The notes beneath the pieces were generated by a model, which worked only from the letters and a program-made list of their open reading frames with translations, made no database searches and was not told the DNA's origin. Of a stretch of DNA of 64,000 nucleotides, positions 14,482 through 22,014 are shown piece after piece. Numbering within the stretch: the first letter of the stretch is position 1; each line of letters begins with the position of its first letter. The DNA is taken from NCBI GenBank assembly GCA_016703125.1, contig JADJCR010000015.1, positions 1 through 64,000 of the forward strand, written 5' to 3'. This DNA is from Micrococcales bacterium (GTDB taxonomy: Bacteria > Actinomycetota > Actinomycetes > S36-B12 > UBA10799). The translations under genes were made by a program, and so were the position numbers.

Positions 14482-14927
14482 GCGGCTGTCCCCCGGCTCG
14501 CGACCACGCTGCGGGTTCTGACAACGAGTTCACCCTGGACTGTGATGACGTCGGCCTGGGTGACCAGGAACTCGTTGCGGCCACGCGTGTGGATGTCGGC
14601 GATGTGCGCCCGCACGAGGACCTCGTCCCCGGCCTGCAGGGGGCGATGGTAGTCGAACCCCTGCTCGCCGTGCACGACCCGCGCATAGTCCAAACCGAGC
14701 TCGGGGTCGAACATGGCCGCAGCCATGGCCCGCTGGGTCACGACGAACGCGAACGTGGCCGGGGCCGGAAGGTCGCGGTAGCCGAGTGCCGCCGCAGCAG
14801 CAAGGTCGTGGAAGACCGGACTGTGGTCACCGATGGCAGTCGCGAACTCGCGCACCTTCTCTCGGCCGATCAGGTACGGCTCGGTGTCCGGGTACTGCTT
14901 GCCCACGAAGTCAGGGTTCAACGGCAT
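14478..14927 (-). CDS. HadA-like MaoC-family dehydratase subunit
   Basis: 149 residues starting MPLNPDFVGKQYPDTEPYLIG at ATG 14927, with GGGAGG seven bases upstream. It is the hotdog partner that lacks the full hydratase motif but keeps the family N-terminus and the VHGEQGFDYHRPLQAGD stretch (about residues 84-100). It is translationally coupled to the HadB-like gene. Together they probably dehydrate (3R)-hydroxyacyl thioesters in fatty-acid elongation. A biotin or mycolate link is not shown by the sequence. Confidence 0.85.
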   Translation of the reverse strand: MPLNPDFVGKQYPDTEPYLIGREKVREFATAIGDHSPVFHDLAAAAALGYRDLPAPATFAFVVTQRAMAAAMFDPELGLDYARVVHGEQGFDYHRPLQAGDEVLVRAHIADIHTRGRNEFLVTQADVITVQGELVVRTRSVVASRGTAA

Positions 14928-14988
14928 CGGCGGGCCTCCCGCCAGTAGCGGCAACAGGTCATGCCACCACCCTAACGAGGCGGGTCGG

Positions 14989-15153
14989 TCAGCGAGTCTC
15001 TTTGTGCTCGGTGTGCTTCTTGCAGGTCGGGCAGAACTTCTTCAACTCGATGCGGTCCGGGTCGTTACGCCGGTTCTTGCGCGTGATGTAGTTGCGGTTC
15101 TTGCACTCCACGCACGCCAAGGTGATCTTGGGACGGACGTCGGATTTCGCCAC
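14989..15153 (-). CDS. rpmG: 50S ribosomal protein L33
   Basis: 54 residues, GTG start, reading VAKSDVRPKITLACVECK at the N-terminus. Two CxxC pairs (CVEC at residues 14-17, CPTC at 41-44) make this a zinc-binding form of L33. A weak AAGG lies six bases before the start. It sits between tRNA-Met and the hadAB-like genes, the usual actinobacterial context. Confidence 0.95.
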   Translation of the reverse strand: MAKSDVRPKITLACVECKNRNYITRKNRRNDPDRIELKKFCPTCKKHTEHKETR

Positions 15154-15174
15154 GATGTGCCTTTCCTAGTGGTG

Positions 15175-15251
15175 TGGTAGCGGAGGCCGGACTTGAACCG
15201 GCGACACAGCGATTATGAGCCGCTTGCTCTGCCAGGCTGAGCTACTCCGCC
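15175..15251 (-). tRNA. tRNA-Met (anticodon CAT, elongator type)
   Basis: 77-nt cloverleaf with encoded CCA. The acceptor begins GGCGGAG and closes with a G-U pair, not the unpaired C-A of initiator tRNA, so it is an elongator tRNA. Anticodon loop CTCATAA. Confidence 0.96.
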
Positions 15252-15275
15252 TCGCGAGGCGTAAAGCCCCGGTCG

Positions 15276-15348
15276 AGCCCCTTTACGGAATCGAACCGTA
15301 GACCTTCTCCTTACCATGGAGACGCTCTGCCGACTGAGCTAAAGGGGC
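15276..15348 (-). tRNA. tRNA-Thr (anticodon GGT)
   Basis: 73-nt cloverleaf: acceptor GCCCCTT / AAGGGGC, anticodon loop ATGGTAA, T arm ACGGTTCGATTCCGT. CCA is not encoded. It lies 24 bp upstream of tRNA-Met on the same strand. Confidence 0.96.
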
Positions 15349-15414
15349 AACCGTTCCAGGGTACTAGGTACCCCACGAACACTACCGACCCCCTGCCGGC
15401 TGGGCCAAGGGGCA

Positions 15415-15500
15415 TGGTGGCGGGTGCTGGGTTCGAACCAGCGTAGGCGTACGCCGACGGTTTTACAGACCGTTCCCTTTGGCCACTCGGGCAACCCGCC
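15415..15500 (-). tRNA. tRNA-Tyr (anticodon GTA)
   Basis: 86-nt cloverleaf with the long variable arm of tyrosine tRNA and encoded CCA. Acceptor GGCGGGT / ACCCGCC, anticodon loop CTGTAAA. First gene of the Tyr-Thr-Met-rpmG run. Confidence 0.96.
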
Positions 15501-15542
15501 AAGGTGCGCTTGCAGAATACACGGTCGAAGTATGGTGCTCGC

Positions 15543-16034
15543 ATGGCAGACAGCAGCTTCGACGTCGTGAGCAAAGTGGACCGGCAGGAGGTCGACAACG
15601 CCCTCAACCAGGCCGCCAAGGAACTGTCGCAGCGGTTCGACTTCAAGAACACCGGGGCGACCATCCGCTGGACCGGCGAGTTGACCGTGGAGATCGTCGC
15701 AAGCACCGAGGAGCGGGCAATGGCCGCCCTCGACGTGTTCCGGGACAAGGTCGTCAAGCGCCACATCTCGCTGAAGGCACTGACCGCCAGCGACCCGCGG
15801 CTGTCCGGCAAGGAGTACAAGATCGCCGGGGAGTTCCAGTCCGGGCTCACCGGCGAGAACGCGAAGAAGATCGCGAAGATCATCCGCGATGAGGGCCCCC
15901 GGGGCGTGAAGGCCCAGGTCCAGGGCGACGAGTTGCGGGTGTCCAGCAAGTCCCGCGACGACCTGCAACAGGTGATCGCGCTGCTCAAGGAGCAGGATCT
16001 CGACGTGGCCCTGCAGTTCGTGAACTACCGCTGA
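15543..16034 (+). CDS. yajQ: YajQ-family nucleotide-binding protein
   Basis: 163 residues from ATG 15543 (MADSSFDVVSKVDRQEVDN), the usual YajQ length. The two-domain family signature is complete: QRFDFKNTG near residue 38, VSLKAL-type strand (HISLKALTASD), and the ending ALLKEQDLDVALQFVNYR. Members bind nucleotides; some bind cyclic di-GMP, but that is shown only in other bacteria. It converges on the ferredoxin-like gene with a ten-base overlap of the 3' ends. Confidence 0.95.
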   Translation: MADSSFDVVSKVDRQEVDNALNQAAKELSQRFDFKNTGATIRWTGELTVEIVASTEERAMAALDVFRDKVVKRHISLKALTASDPRLSGKEYKIAGEFQSGLTGENAKKIAKIIRDEGPRGVKAQVQGDELRVSSKSRDDLQQVIALLKEQDLDVALQFVNYR

Positions 16035-16306
16035 TCGGACCACTCGAAGGTGACCGGGGGCGCCTCCGGGGACCACAAGAGGGCTTCGAACGGGCACGCG
16101 TCGACACACAGCCCGCACATCATGCATGTGCGGTAGTCGATGCCGAAACGGTCGAGGTGCAGCGCCGACCGGCGCCGGCCCCCTTCCTGCGTGACCTCCA
16201 AGTGGGCGTCGAGGCCCAGGCACCAGACCGGACACGCGCGCACGCACAGCATGCAACTGGTGCAGTTCTCCGGCACCAGTTCCAGCGACACCCGCGGGCT
16301 CACCAT
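16025..16306 (-). CDS. NuoI-like 2x[4Fe-4S] ferredoxin-type protein
   Basis: 93 residues, with two cluster motifs CTSCMLCVRACP (about residues 15-26) and CMMCGLCVDACP (about 61-72). The 34-residue spacing and the trailing FEALLW are as in NuoI and hydrogenase ferredoxin subunits, not small soluble ferredoxins. No membrane segment. It is the last of three overlapping genes (NuoB-like, NuoC-like, this one) and overlaps the NuoC-like gene by seven bases. Probably passes electrons from reduced ferredoxin, possibly that made by the divergent KorAB; the partner is inferred. Confidence 0.88.
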   Translation of the reverse strand: MVSPRVSLELVPENCTSCMLCVRACPVWCLGLDAHLEVTQEGGRRRSALHLDRFGIDYRTCMMCGLCVDACPFEALLWSPEAPPVTFEWSDQR

Positions 16307-16698
16307 GGTGTCCCCGGCGGAGCCTGCGGCCGCAGCGGCTTGGCCGGGTCGACGGCCCCGGGCCAGGGGTCCAGCCGGGCAGGCAACGCAGTCGCCTTGC
16401 GCAGCGCGGGGGCCTGGCCGGCGGCCAGCAGCAGTGGCCGCGGATCAGGGTGCCCCTCGAACGTCACGGCGAACATCTCGGCTGTCTCGCGCTCGTGCCA
16501 CGCGGCGCTGGCGAACAGGTCGGTCACCGATGGCACCGGCGCCTGCGCGTGCACCAGCCGCACCTGCGACGGGTCGTCGGACCGCAGCAAGCAGGCCGTG
16601 ATGGTGACCAGCCCTCCGGTGTCCTCGGCGGCACTGAGCCAGTCCAGCACGTCGTAGCCTTCCGCCCGTAGTGCCGACACGTCCTCCCGCCAACTCAT
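16300..16698 (-). CDS. NuoC-like 30-kDa-subunit protein
   Basis: 132 residues from ATG 16698. It carries the complex I 30-kDa subunit signature HERETAEMFAVTFEGHPDPRP (given in family form as HERE..x-MF..-F.GHP; about residues 69-89) and a preceding small alpha/beta domain. It is shorter than the NuoC of the main operon (231 residues). ATGA overlaps join it to the genes on both sides. In complex I and group 4 hydrogenases this subunit docks onto NuoD, which is absent here. Confidence 0.85.
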   Translation of the reverse strand: MSWREDVSALRAEGYDVLDWLSAAEDTGGLVTITACLLRSDDPSQVRLVHAQAPVPSVTDLFASAAWHERETAEMFAVTFEGHPDPRPLLLAAGQAPALRKATALPARLDPWPGAVDPAKPLRPQAPPGTPW

Positions 16699-17066
16699 GA
16701 CAGGGCCCCCAGCACGGCCTCCCGCAGTGCCTCCGGCCGCGGCGGACAGCCGGGCACCACCACATCGGCGACGATCCCGGGGGCTACGGCGTAGGAGTCC
16801 CAGTACGGCCCGCCGGCGATGGTGCACACCCCGTAGGCCACGACCATCCGCGGCGGCGGGATCGCGGCGATCCGGGCCGCCACCTCGTCGGCGGCAGCGC
16901 GGGTGACGGTGCCCGCCACCACCACGACCGTCGGCCCGGGAACATCGGTCAGGCCCGCCGTGGCGGCCTGTGCCGCCGCGCTGCCGGCCTCCACCGCGCA
17001 GCAGGCGAGGTTCAGGTACCGGACGTCCACAGCCACACTGTAGGCACGCAGGTGCCCCACGCCCAC
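16695..17066 (-). CDS. NuoB-like [4Fe-4S] subunit
   Basis: About 123 residues if GTG 17066 is the start; other GTG codons slightly downstream or TTG 17117 are possible. All four cysteines that hold the N2-type cluster in NuoB are present: LNLACCAVE (about residues 18-26), YGVCTIAGG and VVPGCPPRPEAL. It is shorter than the operon NuoB (184 residues). First gene of a B-C-I-like cassette, read divergently from korA with about 65 bp between the starts. Confidence 0.85.
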   Translation of the reverse strand: MGVGHLRAYSVAVDVRYLNLACCAVEAGSAAAQAATAGLTDVPGPTVVVVAGTVTRAAADEVAARIAAIPPPRMVVAYGVCTIAGGPYWDSYAVAPGIVADVVVPGCPPRPEALREAVLGALS

Positions 17067-17131
17067 CTGCGTTGGCCAGCGCGGACCCGATGACGGGATA
17101 CTGGTACCAATCAGCAACAGCGAGGGACCCC

Positions 17132-18979
17132 GTGGCAGAGACCAAGACCGTACGCCTGGACCGTGTGATCGTCCGCTTCGCCGGCGACTCCGGCGACGGC
17201 ATGCAGTTGACCGGTGACAGGTTCACGTGGGAGTCGGCAGCGCACGGCAACGACCTGTCGACGCTGCCCGACTTCCCGGCCGAGATCCGTGCCCCCCAGG
17301 GCACGCTGCCCGGCGTCAGCGCGTTCCAGATCCACTTCGCCGACCACGACATCCTCACCCCCGGCGACTCCCCCGACGTGCTGGTGGCCATGAACCCAGC
17401 CGCGCTCATGGCCAGCCTGCCGCTGCTCAAGCCCGGCGCGGAGATCATCGTGAACACCGACGAGTTCACCAAGCGCAACCTGACCAAGATCGGGCTGACG
17501 GTCAACCCTCTCGAGGACGGAACACTGGCCAATTTCTCGGTGCATCCGGTCGCCCTGACGTCCCTGACCGTCGAGGCGCTGTCCGGCTCCGACCTCGGCA
17601 AGAAGGACGCGGAGCGGGCCAAGAACATGTTCGCGCTCGGGCTGCTGTCCTGGTTGTACCACCGGGACCTCGAGGCGACCGAGAACTTCCTGAGCGAGAA
17701 GTTCGCCCGCGCTCCGGAGATCCTGAAGGCGAACATCGCGGCCCTGCACGCCGGCTACAACTACGGGGACACCACAGAGGACTTCGTGGTGCGCTACGAG
17801 GTCGCAGCCGCCCCGATGCCCGTCGGCACCTACCGCAACATCAGCGGCAACCTCGCCCTGTCCTATGGCCTGGTCACCGCAGCGCACCTCGCGGGACTCG
17901 AGTTGTTCCTGGGCTCCTACCCGATCACTCCGGCCAGTGACATCCTGCACGAACTGAGCAGGCACAAGCAGTTGGGCGTGACGACGTTCCAGGCTGAGGA
18001 CGAGATCGCCGGCATCGGCGCGGCCCTCGGCGCCGCCTACGGCGGGGCGCTGGGCGTGACCACGACCTCCGGGCCGGGGATCGCCCTGAAGAGCGAGACG
18101 ATCGGCCTGGGGGTGGCCCTGGAGCTGCCGTTGCTGATCGTGGACGTGCAGCGTGGCGGCCCCTCCACCGGTCTACCGACCAAGACCGAGCAGGCCGACC
18201 TGCTGCAGGCCCTGTTCGGCCGCAACGGGGAATCGCCGGTGGCCGTCATCGCCCCACAATCCCCCGCGGACTGCTTCGACGCCGCCATCGAGGCCGCCCG
18301 CATCGCGATCACCTACCGCACCCCCGTGATGCTGCTCTCCGACGGCTACCTGGCCAACGGGCAGGAGCCGTGGCGCATCCCGCAAATCGACTCGCTACCC
18401 GCGATCGATCCCGCGTTCGCGACCCAGGCCAACGGCGCGGACGGGCAGTTCCTGCCGTTCCTGCGCGATCCGCAGACGCTGGCCCGGCCCTGGGCGCCGC
18501 CCGGGACGCCGGGGCTGGCCCACCGCATCGGCGGCATCGAGAAGGCCGACCTCACCGGCAACATCTCCTACGACCCCGACAACCACGACCGCATGGTGCG
18601 CCTGCGGCAGGCCAAGATCGACGGGATCGAGGTGCCGGACCTCGAGGTCGACGACCCCACCGGGGACGCGGACCTGCTGGTGATCGGCTGGGGGTCCACG
18701 TACGGCCCGATCACCGCCGGCGTCCGCCGGGTGCGCAACGAGGGCAAGAAGGTCGCACAGGCTCATCTGCGGCACCTCAATCCGATGCCCGCCAACACCG
18801 GGGACGTCCTGCGCGCCTACTCCAAGGTGTTGGTGCCGGAGATGAACCTGGGACAACTGGCTCTGCTGCTGCGCGGGCGCTACCTCGTGGACGCGGTCGG
18901 CTACAACCAGGTGCGCGGGCTGCCGTTCAACGCCCCGCAGATGCAGGACGTGATCAACCGCATGCTGGAGGACCTGTGA
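17132..18979 (+). CDS. korA: 2-oxoglutarate (2-oxoacid):ferredoxin oxidoreductase, fused gamma-alpha subunit
   Basis: 615 residues from GTG 17132 (GAGGGA just upstream). Residues ~1-190 are the gamma domain (FAGDSGDGMQLTGDRF); residues ~230-610 the alpha domain (SYPITPASDILHEL, FQAEDEIAGIGAALGAAYGG, TTTSGPGIALKSE). This gamma-alpha fusion is the actinobacterial KorA form. With KorB it decarboxylates 2-oxoglutarate oxidatively to succinyl-CoA, reducing ferredoxin. korB follows with a one-base TGATG overlap. Substrate preference is inferred from the family. Confidence 0.94.
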   Translation: MAETKTVRLDRVIVRFAGDSGDGMQLTGDRFTWESAAHGNDLSTLPDFPAEIRAPQGTLPGVSAFQIHFADHDILTPGDSPDVLVAMNPAALMASLPLLKPGAEIIVNTDEFTKRNLTKIGLTVNPLEDGTLANFSVHPVALTSLTVEALSGSDLGKKDAERAKNMFALGLLSWLYHRDLEATENFLSEKFARAPEILKANIAALHAGYNYGDTTEDFVVRYEVAAAPMPVGTYRNISGNLALSYGLVTAAHLAGLELFLGSYPITPASDILHELSRHKQLGVTTFQAEDEIAGIGAALGAAYGGALGVTTTSGPGIALKSETIGLGVALELPLLIVDVQRGGPSTGLPTKTEQADLLQALFGRNGESPVAVIAPQSPADCFDAAIEAARIAITYRTPVMLLSDGYLANGQEPWRIPQIDSLPAIDPAFATQANGADGQFLPFLRDPQTLARPWAPPGTPGLAHRIGGIEKADLTGNISYDPDNHDRMVRLRQAKIDGIEVPDLEVDDPTGDADLLVIGWGSTYGPITAGVRRVRNEGKKVAQAHLRHLNPMPANTGDVLRAYSKVLVPEMNLGQLALLLRGRYLVDAVGYNQVRGLPFNAPQMQDVINRMLEDL

Positions 18980-19952
18980 TGTCCGAGGTGACTTTGAAAG
19001 CCAAGGACTTCAAGTCCGACCAGGAGGTCCGCTGGTGCCCCGGCTGTGGGGACTACGCGATCCTCGCCGCGGTGCAGTCGTTCCTGCCCGAACTCGGCCG
19101 CACCCCCGACGACATGGTGTTCGTCTCGGGAATCGGGTGCTCCTCGCGCTTCCCCTACTACTTGTCGACCTACGGCCTGCACTCGATCCACGGCCGGGCC
19201 CCGGCCATCGCCACCGGCCTGGCGGTCACCCGTCCGGACCTCGACGTCTGGGTCGTGACCGGGGACGGGGATGCGTTGTCCATCGGCGGCAACCACCTGA
19301 TCCACGCCCTGCGGCGTAACGTCAACGTGACGATCCTGCTGTTCAACAACCGGATCTACGGGCTCACCAAGGGCCAGTACTCCCCGACCTCGAGCCAGGC
19401 AAGGTCACGAAGTCGACACCGCTGGGTTCGGTGGACCGGCCGTTCAATCCGGTGTCCCTGGCGCTGGGCGCCGAAGCCACCTTCGTGGCCCGCACCATCG
19501 ACTCCGATCGCGGTCACCTCGTGGAGGTCCTGCGCGCCGCCGCGCAACACCGGGGCACCGCGCTGGTGGAGATCTACCAGAACTGCAACATCTTCAACGA
19601 CGGCGCCTTCGACCTGCTGAAGAACCCGAAGACCCGCGACGAGGCCCTGATCCGCCTGCTGCCCGGGCAGCCCATCGTGTTCGGGGACCGCCGCGTGGTG
19701 CGCGACGCCGCCGGTCGCCTTCAGGTCAGCGCCGAGGGTGAGCCGGTGATCCACGACCCGGCCGACCTCGAACTGGCCTTCGCGTTGTCGCGACTGTCCG
19801 GGGCCGAACTCGACCACACCCCGATCGGCATCTTCCGGCAGGTGGCGGCCCCGGTCTACGACGACGCGGTGCGCGCACAGGTGCACGACACCGCCTCAGC
19901 CGCCGATCTGCAGTCCCTGCTCACAGGACCCGATCCTTGGGCAGTGACCTGA
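18979..19952 (+). CDS. korB: 2-oxoglutarate (2-oxoacid):ferredoxin oxidoreductase beta subunit (frameshifted)
   Basis: Thiamine-diphosphate subunit paired with KorA. Cluster and TPP motifs are clear: RWCPGCGDYAILAA, GIGCSSRFPYYLSTYG, GDGDALSIGGNHLIHALRRN and NNRIYGLTKGQYSPTS. One G is missing near 19402 (CCAGGCAAG should read CCAGGGCAAG), after which the correct protein resumes with VDRPFNPVSLALGAEATF in another frame to the stop at 19952. Corrected length is about 324 residues, as in other KorB proteins. Confidence 0.93.
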
Positions 19953-20842
19953 GGTCAGACCGCGCCGGGCTTGCCTTCGGGATCGGCGCCTACTCGCTGT
20001 GGGGACTCTTCCCGCTGTACTGGCCGCTGCTGGCCCCGGCCTCCGCATGGGAGATCCTCGCCCACCGGATGGTGTGGAGCTTCGCCTTCCTGCTGGTGAT
20101 CGGCCTGTTCGCCCGGTCGTGGCGGCAGATCGGCGCCGCCCTGGCGTCGCCGCGCACCCGCTGGCTGCTGCTGGCGGCCGCGGGGCTGGTGTCGGTCAAC
20201 TGGGGCACCTACATCTGGGCGGTGAACGAGGGCTACGTCGTCGAGGCCTCCTTGGGCTACTTCATCAACCCGCTGGTGTCGGTGGCGCTGGGAGTGGTGG
20301 TGCTCGGCGAGACGCTACGGCGGGTGCAATGGGTCGCCGTGGGCATCGCCTGTGTTGCGGTGGCCGGGCTCACGCTGTCCTACGGTCGGCCGCCGTGGAT
20401 CGCGTTGATCCTGGCGTTCTCCTTCGGCCTGTACGGTCTGGCACGCAAACAGGCGGGCGTGCAGCCCATCCCGGCACTGACGGTCGAGACCGGCTTCCAG
20501 GTACCGTTCGCCCTGGTCTACCTGGGCGTGCTCGCGACATCCGGCCAGCTGGTCTTCGGCGACGACCCGGCCAACTCCGTGATGCTGATGACTGCCGGCA
20601 TCGCGACCACCATCCCGCTGCTGCTGTTCGGCGCCGCAGCGATCCGCCTGCCCCTGGTGGTCCTGGGACTACTCCAGTACCTCGCCCCGGTGATCCAGTT
20701 CCTCATCGGCGTGACGTACTTCGGCGAGGACATGCCGACATCCCGGTGGGCGGGCTTCGCACTGGTCTGGCTCGCGCTGGTGGTGTTCACCGTCGACGTC
20801 GTCCGGCACACCCGGAGGACCCCGCCCGAGCCCCCGTTGTGA
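19937..20842 (+). CDS. rarD: RarD-type EamA-family permease
   Basis: 301 residues, ten hydrophobic segments typical of the drug/metabolite transporter superfamily. The N-terminus LAFGIGAYSLWGLFPLYWPLL is the RarD signature, so TTG 19937 is kept as start; it overlaps the end of korB by 16 bases and is probably coupled to it. RarD substrates are unknown in most bacteria; the name comes from a chloramphenicol phenotype in Pseudomonas and says nothing of the substrate here. Confidence 0.88.
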   Translation: MGSDLRSDRAGLAFGIGAYSLWGLFPLYWPLLAPASAWEILAHRMVWSFAFLLVIGLFARSWRQIGAALASPRTRWLLLAAAGLVSVNWGTYIWAVNEGYVVEASLGYFINPLVSVALGVVVLGETLRRVQWVAVGIACVAVAGLTLSYGRPPWIALILAFSFGLYGLARKQAGVQPIPALTVETGFQVPFALVYLGVLATSGQLVFGDDPANSVMLMTAGIATTIPLLLFGAAAIRLPLVVLGLLQYLAPVIQFLIGVTYFGEDMPTSRWAGFALVWLALVVFTVDVVRHTRRTPPEPPL

Positions 20843-20867
20843 GCCGGCCCCGGGGCGCCACCGGCGA

Positions 20868-21983
20868 CTACTTGAGCCGGTAGGTCTTCTTCGTGTCCAG
20901 CGCGGCGGCCTTGTTGCTGGCCTCGGCTGTCAGGGTGATCGTCACTTTGCCCTTCTTGCCGGTGACGACCCAGAACTTCCCCTTGCTCTTCTTCAGCTTG
21001 CCTTTGCCCGCAACCTTGGCCTTGACCTTGGTGCCTGCGCTGGTCTGGCAGGTGGTCCTGAACAGCGCGACCTTGCTGTCGGCTTTGAGCTTCTTCGGCA
21101 GTTTCGCGCACTTGGCCTTGGGCTTGACGCAGTAGGTCGAGGCGTTGCCCCAGGACGCGTACGCCTCCGGATAGTCGGTGATGACTCCGAGCGGGGAGAA
21201 GCGGGCGACCTCCGCCCAGCCGTCCGGGTTCTCATCGGGCAGCTTCTCGTTGTACCAGGCGTACACCTCGATGCCCGCCTTGTTCAGGCCGGCCATGTTC
21301 CCCTCGAACTCCACGGACACGTTGATCAATCCGGCCCAGGCCCCGGACGGCACGTCGCCAGGGGAAAGCCCGATGCCGTCCTTGAGGATGTCCTGGAACC
21401 AGATCTGCTTGTTGTTGGGCAACTTCACCTTGAACTGGGCGAGCTCGTCCTCCTTGAACGAGGGGACGACCGCGTCGGCGCCGGACTCGGTGATGAGGCG
21501 GACGTAGTCGTCGATCCACGCCTGGTTGAAGTCCTCCGGCTTGTACTCCGGCCACACCTGCACGTTGTCGGCCTTGGTGCGCTGCAGGAACTCCTGGAAG
21601 TGGGGCACCTTGCCACCGCCGTTGTCGAGTTCGAGCGCGTCGATCTGCGCGATGGTGAGATCCTTGACCGCGCCGGTGCCGTTGGTGGTGCGGTCCACGG
21701 TCGCGTCGTGCATCAGGATCGGCACCCCGTCGGCGGTCCACCGGACGTCCGTTTCGAACACCTTCACCCCGGCGGCCAGCGAGCGTTCGTACGCCCGCCA
21801 GGAGTTCTCCCAGTAGTAAGGGGTCGCGCCCTCCCCGCCGCCGAGCCGGTGTGCCACGCGTTCGGGGATGTAGCAGCCCTTGGCGTTGTTCGAGCCGGCC
21901 TGGACGGAGCCGTCGGCGGCGGCGGGACCGATGGCGGCCGCACCGGACATCACAAGGGCGGCACAGATGACTGGGATGCGCAT
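20868..21983 (-). CDS. secreted glycerophosphodiester phosphodiesterase with basic C-terminal tail
   Basis: 371 residues starting MRIPVICAALVMSGAAAIGP, a signal peptide of about 24 residues. The GDPD TIM-barrel motifs are present: AHRLGGGEG, ENSWRAYERSLAAG, FETDVRWTADGVPILMHDATV (E, D and H ligands). Such enzymes cut glycerophosphodiesters to glycerol-3-phosphate and an alcohol. After about residue 295 comes a Lys-rich, Cys-containing segment ending KKTYRLK, resembling a beta-sandwich or wall-binding tail. It lies 31 bp downstream of the flavoprotein gene on the same strand. Confidence 0.9.
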   Translation of the reverse strand: MRIPVICAALVMSGAAAIGPAAADGSVQAGSNNAKGCYIPERVAHRLGGGEGATPYYWENSWRAYERSLAAGVKVFETDVRWTADGVPILMHDATVDRTTNGTGAVKDLTIAQIDALELDNGGGKVPHFQEFLQRTKADNVQVWPEYKPEDFNQAWIDDYVRLITESGADAVVPSFKEDELAQFKVKLPNNKQIWFQDILKDGIGLSPGDVPSGAWAGLINVSVEFEGNMAGLNKAGIEVYAWYNEKLPDENPDGWAEVARFSPLGVITDYPEAYASWGNASTYCVKPKAKCAKLPKKLKADSKVALFRTTCQTSAGTKVKAKVAGKGKLKKSKGKFWVVTGKKGKVTITLTAEASNKAAALDTKKTYRLK

Positions 21984-22014
21984 GTGCCGCAAGATACCCC
22001 GTCGCTGCGGCGCG

